Source: Dryococelus australis (Eukaryota; Arthropoda; Insecta; Phasmatodea; Phasmatidae). From it: a DNA stretch of 64,000 nt. Position 1 is the first letter of the stretch; every line of letters starts with the position of its first letter. The position numbers were made by a program, and so were the translations under genes. Below are positions 31,812 through 42,618 of the stretch, one piece after another. The stretch is taken from NCBI GenBank assembly GCA_029891345.1, contig CM057003.1:14548709-14612708 (forward strand). The letters are read 5' to 3'. Under the pieces are notes generated by a model. That model had not been told where the DNA came from. It did no database searches and was given only the letters and a program-made list of their open reading frames with translations.

Positions 31812-32882
31812 TTACAGCATGTGCTCGATGCGTTTGCCATCGACAGCAATGCACATCTGTAAACGCACAAGTAGCGAGTGTCGAGCGGCTTGAAGTGTTT
31901 CTGGCGTCATGCCTCTGCAAGCTGTCGCAATGCGTGTCTTCTGGCATCGTAGGATCCATATTGTACACCCTATCTTTTAGTGTTCCCCACAGGATGAAAT
32001 CGAGAGGTGTGAGGTCAGGGGAGCGAGCTGGCCATCTTGCAACACAGCCACGGCCCCAACCAGCGGTTTGAAAACGTTTCATTTAACACTTGCCTCGCCA
32101 CCACAGAAAAAATGCTGAAACCAGATGTCACGACGTATGTCGAGCTGTATGTCTTCCAGAAATGTCGGTTAGGTCTCTGTGAGGAAACGGGCGTACGCAC
32201 AGCCGGCCATTGTCCCTTGAAGTATGGCCCTATGACGTCATCTCCAACGATTCCACACCACATGTTAACTTTCCACTGTCGCTGGTGCTCCACGCGCCGG
32301 ACCCAACGCGGATTATCCGTCCCCCAGTTGTGCATATTTCGTAAATTTACGCGCCTATGGTTTGTGAAGGTCGCTTCATCGGTAAATAGTACACGTGTTC
32401 TTCAGAAAATTGCTGTGATTCCTCACAGACATCAGAACAAACCTACAAAACTGAACGCTATGCTGGAAATCACTTTCATACAATACCACGATGAAGAGTT
32501 GCGTGATATGGATGAAATTTGCTTGAGCGCATTGTCCGCAACGCACTTGTTCTTATTACTACGAAGCTGGAAATTTGTCGCGTACCCATGTGGGGGTTTG
32601 CTACGTTACACGTGGTGCTAACACGTCGTGTTGATGCGTCTCGTCCGTCCGTACCAGTCTTTCGTCGCACTCGCCTTGTGGAATTCCAATCACCTCGTGA
32701 CAAGAGACGTGTGCAAATTCTCCGTATCGTTTGCCGTGAGAAGGGGCGTCCGATAAGGATACTTTTCGCCATACTTCCGGACGGCTTGCTTGGCTTATTT
32801 CTCTCATTGTAAGTTCTGCTCTTGTAAATGTAGGGAAATGTGTACCAGAAGTGTCATTTACAGCTACAAAAATTTTTAACAA
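31812..32882 (-). pseudogene. IS630/Tc1/mariner-type (DDE_3) transposase, nearly full length, frameshifted
   Basis: Read right to left, successive frames spell an almost complete transposase. The N-terminal part is FTRAELTMREI (start about 32882). The HTH linker is RPFSRQTIRRICTRLLSRGDW, then STRRV. The first catalytic block is FTDEATFTNHRR (about 32365-32400), then NMHNWGTDNPRW, QRQWKVNMWCGIVGD and IGPYF. Next come RQVLNETF and the signature WPARSPDLTPLDF.LWG with KDRVY (about 31990-32050). The C-terminal end in a third frame is IEHML followed by TAA at 31812-31814. The block carrying the second Asp (usually QHDGAPAH) is damaged. Together with at least three frame changes, this makes it dead. 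About 357 codons is normal for the family. Element ends were not found. Confidence 0.85.
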
Positions 32883-34369
32883 GACGTGTAGAAACGTTAG
32901 AAGCAGGCCTGTTTTATTTATTCTGGCTTAGGAATCACCAAGCCGATCAGTACTGAGCCATGATTCCCGACAGTTCCTGCTCAGAGGTGGCCATGCCGAT
33001 TTAACTGTAATCTGTTGTTTGTGATTGTGGTCTGCCATGCTACCCACATGGTAACGTCGCACACGTGTTATTTTCCAAAAGTGATTTATTTACAAGATAA
33101 AATTGTACCACAGTGGAACAGGACACTGTGATGGTCGATTGCAGCTAGTACATTTATTTTACTTCAGTTAAATGTTTAAATAGTAATTTACTTTGTTCAG
33201 CAATCCAAACATTTAAAAAATAACACTGACTATTTTCAAATTTGTATTTAATATTTTATCCATGTCACTTAAATTAAATTATAATTGTTCTTTGAAATGT
33301 ATTTTACGCTATGTATGTGACATGTTAAATCCTGCCAATTTATTGACAATTTAAAAGAATTATTTTCTAAATAATGGCCAAGGAATGATGTATGAATATT
33401 GTATTGCAATAATTTGCAATTGTGCATACATTTATGTGGAATTCATATAAATAACGCTAAAAATGTCATTGAAGTAAGAAACTGCAATATCATATATTTT
33501 TATTGGATTGTTTCAAGAAGTCCCCAGCCCAGTAGCCCATCAGTATCATAATCTATTGACAAGCAAGGCTAGCTGAAGTATGCTAATTAATTAATGTATT
33601 TATTTAAAAGGGCATATGTTGATTTAAAACTATTTAATTGAACTTGACATTTATAATGTATTTCCTTCTTCTTTTCTCACATTCTATGGGTAGCATCACG
33701 CATCACGCCACACATAATTTATTAAATCAAGTTTATTTGAAATGAAGATCATGGAAGTTTCTTGTGTCTCTGGTAGTAGGCCATGTAGTATTCCACTATA
33801 ACACAGAGGATATGATGCGGTAACAATGTTATATTTTTCATACGTATACAAACACATTCCCATTACATTACAGATCATTAAAAAAAATTGAATTCCAAAA
33901 ATAGTTCCTTGTGTAAGAATACAGAGACGTTTGCATAGCCATATTACCCATACGGCAATAAAACGTCCTCAACTGATCTAGCTAATATGACGACCTTGAC
34001 GGGTAGGCTCAGACACAATCAAATAAAAAAGTAGATAACAAATCTTCATATATCACTTAAAATTACACACGCCCGAAATTAGAAAATTCCAATTGAAAGT
34101 GTAGATAACCAGACAAGTGGTTTACGATATAAATCGCAACTATCCAATATCACGGTGATAAATAAATGATAGGAATTGATTACACATGTCTTACTGTTAC
34201 ACTGGTTATTCGTTAAGATGACGCGCAGATGGGCGCACTGGGCGCACTCAACAGTAGGTGTGTGTGCGCCCAGTATTACAGCCTGGAGTAAACTCTATAG
34301 TCTACTCGCGGTTTATTCACACTTCCCCAACCAAAACTTTGAACAAAAAACATTAATGATATATTTGGT
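32883..34369. other. AT-rich intergenic, nothing recognised
   Basis: About 1.5 kb without coding potential or a recognised repeat. Confidence 0.55.
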
Positions 34370-34521
34370 TGTTTCCTAACAATGTAATGTTTTACAAACA
34401 TTTTATACTTGTGTAAAAAAAAAATATCTTATTACTGGTTAAAATGAACTCATAATAATATTCTCCCTATAAATTGTAGTATTTGATTTGTAATCAAAAT
34501 GAATACAAGCAGATAGAATAA

Positions 34522-34606
<85 letters not shown>

Positions 34607-34795
34607 TGGTAATTGCTGGTAAGAAATAGTTTTAGGTAAATTTTATTACACTAAATGCACGAATACTGTGCGTCGTCCCTCAGGTGTCATTTCGTAGCCT
34701 TGGTGGAGCTTTGCTTGCACGAGGCGAAGAAATATCCTGGAAGTAGAACTTTTGCAGGGCTTCAGAACAGTGTGAAGTGACCGAGAATGGATAAT
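34370..34795 (-). mobile_element. Repeat C copy 2 with a (TA)n insert
   Basis: On the minus strand it has TCTGAAGCCCTGCAAAAGTT, then CTACTTCCAGGATATTTCTT, and at the other end ACAAGTATAAAATG, matching copies 3 and 4. A long TA microsatellite lies inside. Confidence 0.55.
34527..34604. repeat. (TA)n microsatellite, about 78 bp
   Basis: Uninterrupted TA repeats, the longest pure TA run in the window. Confidence 0.97.
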
Positions 34796-35792
34796 AACAA
34801 AACTTAGGTATTCAACATAAAATAAGACCTCACGTAGAACTCCAGCGTCTACATCAAAACTATAGTGCTGATCTACGAATAGAACATACACTTCATACGA
34901 GGGCTGCTGAGTTCTTTCAAGACGTCACTCACATGAGAAACACCATCTCATAGCACTCCTAAAGCGCTTTGAAAAGAACGGCTTTTTCAAAGAGCTGCGA
35001 CTCAAGAGTATACGCGTCAGATACATACGAAAAATACCGACGGGCGCTGCAGACTTTCCATCAATATAATAATGTGGCGAAGGCTGGCGTCCCGTAGGCG
35101 GACGCAGTGCGACGAGAACGCTGCGCCAAAGTTAAAAGAGCCTCGCGCTTAGCGGCGATGGCGCACTTGATGCGAGTGACAGCGTCGCCCTTATCACTCC
35201 GCGCCTCTCGAGAGCCTTAAGAGTGGGCCGGAGCTGCAGGTCCAAGGTCGAGAAGCGAAGGAGCGACACTAACACGCACTTCCAGAGACTCATCGCTCCT
35301 ACGCGCAAGGCGTGCAGTGTTTCCGTCGTGACGCTGTGCTGTGCATATCAGATCTGTAACACTTTATTACACGAGATGAAAAGTCCACAAATCAAACTAC
35401 GACCATGGATTTGTATTTTTCTCTTACCGCCTAAGGAAACAGCATAGGCAAGCTTTAAAAATGCTATGCTTAACCATTTTCACGTTTTTTTCCCTCCAAG
35501 AATACACATATTATGACAAAGGTAAAAAAAAAAAAAAAATGGGAGGATATATAATTGGTTTTTATAGTTTCTGACGAAAACTCGTATTTACTGAACATTT
35601 ATTTACCGAGATACGCGTATTCGCGCAAACAACTATTTCACAAAAAACGTGGGGGTCTATCCCACCCTTAACTATTTGTATTTAGGAGGTATTGAACGTG
35701 CAGAACGCATACACATACCAGGTGGTACGTAAATATGTTCATAACCCAGTTCCAAAATCATAACCACGAGAAAGCAGGCATAACTTGATAAA
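34796..35792. other. Intergenic, includes a GC-rich dispersed repeat
   Basis: 35.05-35.35 kb is CpG-rich and contains repeat M (next entry). The rest is AT-rich with an A-run at 35524. No gene is recognised. Confidence 0.5.
35243..35345 (+). repeat. Dispersed repeat M copy 1
   Basis: TCCAAGGTCGAGAAGCGAAG through AGGCGTGCAGTGTTTCCGTC matches, inverted, 38855-38955. Matching blocks include CGACACTAACACGCAC and TCATCGCTCCTACGCGCAAG. The identity is high but with scattered differences and a small indel. Nature unknown; no tRNA or coding signal. Confidence 0.8.
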
Positions 35793-36208
35793 GGCTGTTC
35801 ACGGTAAATTGAACACTTTTGAAATCAACTATTAAAAAGTCACTACCTCTGCATGCATATATTTTAACGGGTTCACTGAGAGACATGCGCCCAGTAAAGT
35901 TGGTCATGATGAACGGAAATTAATTCCATATCTTAACATAGAATGCAAAGTGTTAGGTAACAATTAAAAATAACTTTAAATTATTCCTTTCACTTTCTGT
36001 TTTTTTATGCATCGAAGTGTAAAAATTGACCAGATTTGTAACATATTTACTTTTCCAATAATTCCAAAGTTTCACCTGACCGACGGATGAATAAAGTGAC
36101 GAGGCCCGTGGCGATGTTAGTTTTACATACGGCGGAAGAATACACAAAGTGCGTACAAGTAGATCTTAAGCAAGGCTTACAAAAGTGCTCATGTTATCGT
36201 GAACAGCA
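35793..36208 (-). mobile_element. MITE A, full length
   Basis: GGCTGTTCACGGTAAATTGA to GTGCTCATGTTATCGTGAAC. All blocks present in inverted order. Confidence 0.92.
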
Positions 36209-37636
36209 TATAGCACAATGCTAGCTCGGAAATGTAACATACGATCGACACATCACAACATTAAGCCGACTTTAATTTCAGCTCGCGACCTCTTTACGAC
36301 AACTTACGGCATACTTTTCAATCTTAAATTCAGCATGAATGGCAACAACATTTCTATAACACTTGATTTAGATGACATGAAAAATGGCGAAAGAAATTTC
36401 TAGGTTTTACATTCTGGCACTACCTTAGAGGTTGTGACTTATGATCGAGAAACCTAATCAAGTTTTGCAGAGAGATGGTCTCGTGGTTATGGGCAACCTC
36501 CGTAATACAATTAATGGGTAAGGTAGCATAAACTTTACTCAAAACACACGCTCGTTTTACGCTCAGCTATTTTCTTTGGCATAGTGTACATTTTCTTACG
36601 TGAATACGCTTTTAAAACCAGACGGGCACATGGGGTACCAGACAGAGACGGCTAAGTAGCGTTTGCATGGCGATCCATCCCGAAACTATAACTTCGCGCG
36701 AATAATGTCACGATCAAAAGTAATGTGGTCTCGTTAGATTGGGCATAGGAGTACGATGAGAACATGACCTTGAGCTTGCCCTGAACGCCAATTGTGGACA
36801 ATTGACGTAGTTTCTATCCTGCTTATGTTATGTTGTGTTAAGCCACGTCGATTTTGGAAGGGCCTTGTTTATCGCAGTAATTCTGTACGTGCATGCGAGT
36901 TAAGATATCTTCAGAGGACTTGAGTGAGTGTCATGTTTCACCACGGCAGTGAGGACCCAACTTGCGTCCTCACGTCTATCTTCCGAGGTTTCTCGCTCTA
37001 AGGCACTTTCTTGCTAAGTTGGAAAAAGATATATACTGTCTAGGTCCTTACGTCAACAGTGCATTGACGAACGCGTAGTTCAGCGAAGTGTGTGAGTAAT
37101 GTTGACGTCATCGGTCGTGCCCAAGGTGCGACAGAAAGGGCAACAGATGGGAGAGGAAATAAAACACGCCCAGTATAAACAGCAACAGTGTCGGTAGGAC
37201 GTCAACAAACACAACTCGGCTCGGAGCAGGGCCGAGGAATCGATTCGCACGTCTCCTCCGAGGTGTGTAGCGACCTCTCGAGAGAAAGCGGTGACAGAAG
37301 GGCGAAACGAGGAACGGGCGGGGTCCCAGCACCAGAGTAAACAACGTTGTTAGAAGACGCCTGGTTGTTTGTAGACGGCGAAAAACAATTTACCACGCTA
37401 CGCCCTTCAAAGCTACCAGCGGCCTCGGATACAAGCCACCTGTGTGTGGCAAGGATGTTTCAGAGAATGGATAGCAAGGGAAAACAACCCTTCCTTCCTT
37501 AGTTTAATGTATGTTTGGCTCCTAATTTAGCACGAAGTGTATTTGTCACTGTTTAACTATTAAACCGCTATCTGCAATTCCCCTAGTTATACGGCGCCAG
37601 GAATTAAATATAACAATTATCACGAAGAATGTTGTA
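36209..37636. other. Intergenic, nothing recognised
   Basis: About 1.4 kb. GC-richer around 36.9-37.4 kb with overlapping minus frames of no recognisable family. Confidence 0.5.
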
Positions 37637-37749
37637 TAGATTATTCACGGTCAAGTGAGCCATTCTTGAAGCCCTCTCCCTCATTTGGAATAATAGCGCG
37701 CGCACACACACACACACACACGCACACGCAAACGCAAACGCAACAGGCC

Positions 37750-37816
<67 letters not shown>

Positions 37817-37846
37817 CTACACACACACACACATATATATATCTCT

Positions 37847-37886
<40 letters not shown>

Positions 37887-38036
37887 CCTTACACGTTAAC
37901 TCTTTGGGGCGTTGAAATATATAAACTGTGTTTATTACTTACACTACATAATTTATTTTAAGAAGTGGTGGAGGGATAAGAAATAGCTCACAGGAAAAAA
38001 GTAAATAGGGTCTCTAAAGTTCTCACTTTACCGTGT
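37637..38036 (+). mobile_element. MITE B invaded by a large microsatellite
   Basis: GATTATTCACGGTCAAGTGA, then CCCTCATTTGGAATAATAG, open the element. After the microsatellite it continues TTAACTCTTTGGGGCGTTGA, AATATATAAACTGTGTTTAT and AGGAAAAAAGTAAATAGG, to TTCTCACTTTACCGTG. The microsatellite replaces the TCAATAAATATATTTTATTT segment found in other B copies. Confidence 0.85.
37698..37885. repeat. (CA)n/(TA)n/(TG)n microsatellite with inverted arms
   Basis: CA repeats, then TA repeats, AAGGCTACACACACACACAC, TA, then GTGTGTGTGTGTGTAGCCTT. The AAGGCTACACAC...GTGTAGCCTT pair can form a hairpin. Confidence 0.95.
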
Positions 38037-38854
38037 ATTGTCATCGGAACGACACGTGTATGCAAAAATTCCAGCCCAATTGTATAACGGGAATAGGTTT
38101 AAAATCGACTTGCAAGATTTGACGTAAACACACCCACGTACATACATGTGGAGTTAAATAAAAGCTTGTTGAAAGTGGGGTAATATTGAGCTGCTTAGCG
38201 CCGACGTCGGGAAATACAAGTGTGTTAATCGTTGGCGTATGACGTCAGTGATGTCAGTGTCAATGAGGGTAGCACGACCCTCAGTGGAAGTATGGCGACT
38301 CCAACGGTCTGGAGGGACCCGCAGTTGGTCTCAGTGTTGCCAACCGTAAGGACATGTCTCTGTAGAAATTTTTGATGACTTTGGGTTTCCTTTAGGGACG
38401 CAATGACGAATCAAAATTCACAGCGAGAATGTAGGGACATTTCAAAAATCCTTAATGAATGATGGGCTCAGAACTACTTCATTCCCTTTTAGTGATAAAT
38501 TCTTCCCTTACGGGTCCTATGTACTGAAACGATTTCTGTGAAATCGTTCTTTGCGCCTACAAGCGTGTCTCGGTAAATAAATGTTCTGGAAATAGGACGT
38601 TTGGCCAGAAAGGATAAACAAAACTATTGTCTATATCGCTACCTTTTTACTTTTATCATATTAAGTGTATTAATGGCGAAAAAAATCGTGAAAGTGGTCA
38701 AAAACCGCATATGTATAGCTTGCCTATGAAGTTTCTTTAAGCGGTAAGAGAAAAGTATGATTATACGCAGGTATTTTGATCTGCGTACTTTAATCGCGTG
38801 TGATAAAACCTCACAGTTACAGATCTAGTTTACACAGTAGAGCGTTAGGACGGA

Positions 38855-38955
38855 AACACTGCACGCCTTGCGCGTAGGAGCGATGAGGCGCTAGGCGTGC
38901 GTGTTAGTGTCGCCCGTATCGCTCCCTCGCTTCTTGACCTTGGACGCGCACGTAC
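38855..38955 (-). repeat. Dispersed repeat M copy 2
   Basis: Inverted relative to 35243-35345. See that entry for the matching blocks. It lies inside the hAT-like element. Confidence 0.8.
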
Positions 38956-39033
38956 ATTGGACCCTTGAAGCACGCGAAGATAGCGAAACACGTGATGTAG
39001 GCAAGCAACACTATTACTCCCCACGACAAATAT

Positions 39034-39276
39034 GGGCCACGGTGGTGTAGTGGTTAGACCGCTCGCCTTCCACAAATGCGATCCGGATCCGAGTGTCGGC
39101 GGCGTCGCCTCCGGATTTTCGCATGTACAGTAAGCATCGTGCCGTACGTTGCCGCTGGTCGGCGGGTTTCCTCGGGGTTTTCCTGTGTCCCCCCACCTTT
39201 GCATTCCGGCGGTGCTCCATACTCGCCTCGCTTCACCTTCATTGGCTCTCAAGACCTCGCTCTTAAGTGCAACCCA
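39034..39276 (+). mobile_element. tRNA-derived SINE copy 7
   Basis: GGGCCACGGTGGTGTAGTGG (A box TGGTGTAGTGG) is well kept. The B-box region GATCCGGATCCGAGTG is mutated. The body GCTGGTCGGCGGGTTTCCTC and the tail GGCTCTCAAGACCTCGCTCT are preserved. Confidence 0.87.
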
Positions 39277-39374
39277 GATATCTCCGCTCCAATCCACTGC
39301 TCAAAACACTACAATTCATGACTTTTAAAAAAATCTAGTTAATTTTCATGTTGTATATTTATAAAGTATAAGCA

Positions 39375-39792
39375 AATAATTCACGGTAAAAAAAAAGTAC
39401 TATTGATAGCCCTGCTTAGGATCTCCTTGTATACAAGTTGTGTATTCTTCCGCCTTATGTAAAATTAACATTACCATTGACCTCATCACTTTATTCATGA
39501 TTCGGTCAAATAAATCTGTGAAATTATTACGGAAGTAAATACTTTACATACATTCTCATTTTTACGCTTCGGTGTATTAAAGAAACAGAAATAATTTCAA
39601 GTTATCACAAATGGACATCTAACACTTTTTATTCGACGTTAAGATGTGGAACTGCTTTCCATCCATCGTTACCAACTTTACTGTGCGAATGTCACTCAGT
39701 GCATCCATTATATATATATATATATGCATGCAGGGGCAGTGACTTTTTTCTACGGTTAATTTCTAAAGTGCTCACTTTATCGCGAACAGCCT
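39375..39792 (+). mobile_element. MITE A with decayed left TIR
   Basis: ATAATTCACGGTAAAA replaces the usual GGCTGTTCACGGTAAAATGA. The right TIR GTGCTCACTTTATCGCGAAC is good. A (TA)n run expands the interior near 39710-39723. Confidence 0.88.
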
Positions 39793-39999
39793 TTTAGACA
39801 GTACATCGAGTAATATTTTTATGTTACGTGCATTTTTACACTTTTAAATTTATCGTACTTACATTTTAATTAATTGTAGGGATTTAAGTTCCGAAGTAGG
39901 GACAATTTATCTTGTCCGTAGGGACATGGTAAAAAAAAAAAATGGTTGGCAACACTTTTACTCGCCCGCCACGTAGAGGAAGTGCAGACAGCTCACCGC

Positions 40000-40536
40000 A
40001 GCTCGTGATGTTCGTGTTCCTTCTGTTGGCAGTTATTCTATAGCCGCCATTGGAGACAGTTTGGGCTTTTCAGACCTGTACGTCAGGGATTCGACGTTAT
40101 TTTGTGTTTGTGTCGTCTAGAATGTTCGCGAGTGTTCATGGTTTCGTATTTTCTGTAACGTGTTTTGATTAATTGATTGACTGATATGTTGTTCGTTTCA
40201 AGTCGCTGATATATATGTTCTTCTGTAACCCGCCGCCTCGGGTGGTTGCCTGTCGTTTTTCTGATGTCGTAAGTGCGGGATCGTTTCGCGTGGTATACAT
40301 ATTTGACGTTTTGCGTGTTGTATAGCGGCTTTTTTTTTCGATTTCGTTGGCATCGATGTGTTTTTTGACTTGTGGATATTTTCCCGATAATATTTTATTT
40401 GTGGGTACAACGGCTCTGCTGCTGACTCCGTTATACTGAAGTGACGTGCGCGTGGCCTCAGCCGGGCGCATTTCTCCTTCGCTGACGGCGAGGCCACAGA
40501 TGTTTGTTGATGGGCTCAGCAAACCACCCAGCTACA
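40000..40536 (+). promoter_or_regulatory. Possible promoter and 5' UTR
   Basis: After the repeat nest, about 500 bp are free of known repeats and relatively CpG-rich (GCCGCCATTGG at about 40042, CGCGTGGCCTCAGCCGGGCG at about 40449). It contains an initiator-like TTCAGACC at about 40069 and leads into the candidate start codon at 40537. The evidence is contextual only. Confidence 0.25.
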
Positions 40537-40549
40537 ATGTCGTCGAAAG
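40537..40549 (+). CDS. Candidate first coding exon (MSSK...)
   Basis: CTACAATGTCGTCGAAAG followed directly by GTAGGTGA. The ATG has A at -3, four codons are read, and the exon ends at AAAG|GTAGGT, a good splice donor. Short first coding exons of this design are common in insect genes. No second exon was found in the window. The 117-aa minus frame over this stretch is probably a shadow. Confidence 0.3.
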
Positions 40550-40666
40550 GTAGGTGACAACGGCCTCGTCATGATTACGTGCCCCGATGTTGAAAATTTA
40601 CGTTGATGACTTTCCAGCAGGCGGACAGAACATGTCCGCGTACTGCAGAGTGCGAAAACTGTTAAA

Positions 40667-41059
40667 GGCTGTTCACGATAAAGCGAGCACTCACTTTAGA
40701 AACGAACCTTGGATAAAAAATCGCTGCCCCTGCGTGCATATATTTTAATGGGAGCACTGAGCGACGCTCGCCCAGCAAAGTTGGTGACGATGGATGGAAA
40801 GTAGTTCCATCTCTCAACGTCGAATACAAATTGTTAGGTAACCATGTGTCATAACTGAAAATTATTTCTTTCACTTTCTGTTTTGTGTAAAAATGAGCAT
40901 CTATGTAAAGTATTTAATTTCTTAACAATTTAACAGTTTCATTTGACCGACGCATAAATAAAGTGATGAGGCGCATGGTAATATTAATTTTACATAGTGC
41001 GGAAGAATACACAACGTGTATACAAGTAGATCTTAAACAGGGCTTTCAAAAGTGCGCAC
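40667..41059 (-). mobile_element. MITE A truncated and fused to MITE B
   Basis: GGCTGTTCACGATAAAGCGA through TAGATCTTAAACAGGGCTTT and CAAAAGTGCGCAC. The terminal part of the second TIR is missing and a B element follows immediately. Confidence 0.88.
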
Positions 41060-41263
41060 TGTTGACAGCCCTCTCGTTTGGAATAATAGTCGATAAATAT
41101 ATTTTATTTTAACCTTAGATGTAACTTCCGAGCGCGGTGGAATATATACATTGTGTTTGTTACTTACATGGCTATATTTATTTTAAAAAGGTTGTTAAAG
41201 TAAATGGTTGAAAGAAAAAAAAAATATTATGGCCTAAAAAGTGCTCACTTTACCATGAACAGC
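41060..41263 (+). mobile_element. MITE B, left end truncated
   Basis: Starts inside the family at GACAGCCCTCTCGTTTGGAA, then TAATAGTCGATAAATATATT, GCGCGGTGGAATATATACAT and AAAAAGGTTGTTAAAG, to GTGCTCACTTTACCATGAAC. Confidence 0.87.
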
Positions 41264-41329
41264 CTATAAGCATGAGACTTGACGTGTGTATGTACTAAAA
41301 CTACGCTGTTTACTTCTTTGTCGTATTCT

Positions 41330-41805
41330 TCAGCTGGCTTTACAACCATCCGTTACATCCGTCAATCACCCGTCCGTCCGTCCGTCCGTCACGTGACCTT
41401 CAATCAATCGCAATGCAACTTTCTTTTCATTCCGCCCTTCCGTCAAGTATATCTCAAACTTTAATTTTCGACGGATCGATGGACGCGCCACCGCCTTGAA
41501 AATATCGTTCTTTGAACATAGCTGTCGGAAAACATTCATCTGTTCATTTGTCTATACATTTTTCTTTTTAAATACGCAAGGCAGTGAAGTTGTTTACTTT
41601 CTTACGTTTCACCTTTGAATTGCACCGAAGATGACTTGTAGATTTTCGGAGGAAATTCTGATCAAATACGTTAGGGAAAGCGAATACATTTATTACATTC
41701 ATTAAAAACATTTGTCTGTGCGCGAGAAAGTTAGTGTTGTTGGGTGGTAACACTGAAAATTTTCTGGGCCGACGGATTGACATACGACGGACTGTTGTGA
41801 GTCGC
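41330..41805 (+). mobile_element. TIR element E copy 2
   Basis: The left end CAGCTGGCTTTACAACCATC, then CGTTACATCCGTCAATC, is mirrored by the right end, whose reverse complement begins AGTTGGAAGCGACTCACAAC. A (CCGT)n stretch at 41370-41388, TCACGTGACCTTCAATC and AATCGCAATGCAACTTTC match, inverted, the right end of copy 1 (7.49-7.54 kb). Confidence 0.6.
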
Positions 41806-41844
41806 TTCCAACTGACGGAAACGACATACGGTTGTGAACCAAGC

Positions 41845-42290
41845 TTTAGGCTGGGCTCATAACCATACGTCGCACCTGCAAGTTGTCCGCCAGTCAGTCA
41901 ACTGTCAGTTGAAAGCGATTCACAATAATCCATCGTGCGTCAAACCTTCGGTGCGGGAACATTTCAGTGTAAGGACTTTGCATCGTGATATCTCTTTCGT
42001 TGAATGTATATTTTTGCTTAGAAATAAGAGAAACTTTTTGGGAAGATGATGTCAAGAATTTACGTTGAATTATTGTTTAAATTTTAAATTCCTTAATTTG
42101 CCGCCAAAGATAAATAATCAGTTCCCCCGCCCTGGCATTTTCTTTCAAAGTGCGTATTAGCGTGTACGGAATGTCACCAGAAGTTACAGTATTTGATGGT
42201 TGACCCGACCTAACAGCGAATCCTGCATTTCCAGAAACATCTGTCGTGGAGGAATGCAACATACAGAATTGCCAAAAAACGCAGCGGTTC
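41845..42290 (+). mobile_element. TIR element E copy 3, partial
   Basis: AGGCTGGGCTCATAACCATA, CGCCAGTCAGTCAACTGTC, GTTGAAAGCGATTCACAATA, ATTATTGTTTAAATTTTAAA and AAGTGCGTATTAGCG follow the order of copy 1 at 7.04-7.43 kb. The right TIR is not evident. Confidence 0.6.
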
Positions 42291-42385
42291 AACTACCTGC
42301 TGTTGTGGGCCTCAAACACGATGCGTTTGTAGATACACCGTAAGAAGGCATTGATAAAACTACAATATCAATGTATACGAATGTA

Positions 42386-42618
42386 GGCTGTTCACGGTAC
42401 AGTGAGCATTTTTAAGGCCCTCCCAACAGGTTTTAACCACTATTAAATATATCTTATTGCAGCATCAGGCATACAATTTTGAGGGCGGGGAAATGTATAC
42501 GCTGTGTTTATTCGTCTCAAGCAATGTTTATATTAAAACGCTACAGGAAGGTGGAAACAGGATGAAAGGAAAAATTTAGAAGGGCCTTAAAGAGTGCTCA
42601 CATTACCGTGAACAGCCT
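42386..42618 (+). mobile_element. MITE B, subtype B2
   Basis: GGCTGTTCACGGTACAGTGA to GAGTGCTCACATTACCGTGA. The interior GGCCCTCCCAACAGG, GGGCGGGGAAATGTATACGC and ATGAAAGGAAAAATTTAGA pairs with the copy at 20455. Confidence 0.88.

Larger units (their letters stand above)
38332..39956. mobile_element. hAT-like element with nested SINE and MITE A
   Basis: CAGTGTTGCCAACC at 38332 and GGTTGGCAACACTT at about 39943 form short TIRs of the type common in hAT elements (CAGNGTTGCCAA by memory). Just inside, both ends carry similar GGACATGTC/GACATGG and TAGGGAC motifs. SINE copy 7 and one MITE A lie within. No clean 8-bp target duplication and no transposase frame were found, so this is tentative. Confidence 0.45.

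Noticed and set aside
32037..32621. 194-aa plus-strand frame
   Set aside because: Antisense to the transposase pseudogene, whose minus-strand motifs are unmistakable.
37108..37396. Hydrophobic minus-strand frame, possible membrane protein
   Set aside because: Two overlapping frames in a GC-richer stretch, no start context or homology; most likely compositional.
39014..39297. Arg-rich frames on the minus strand
   Set aside because: Antisense to SINE copy 7.
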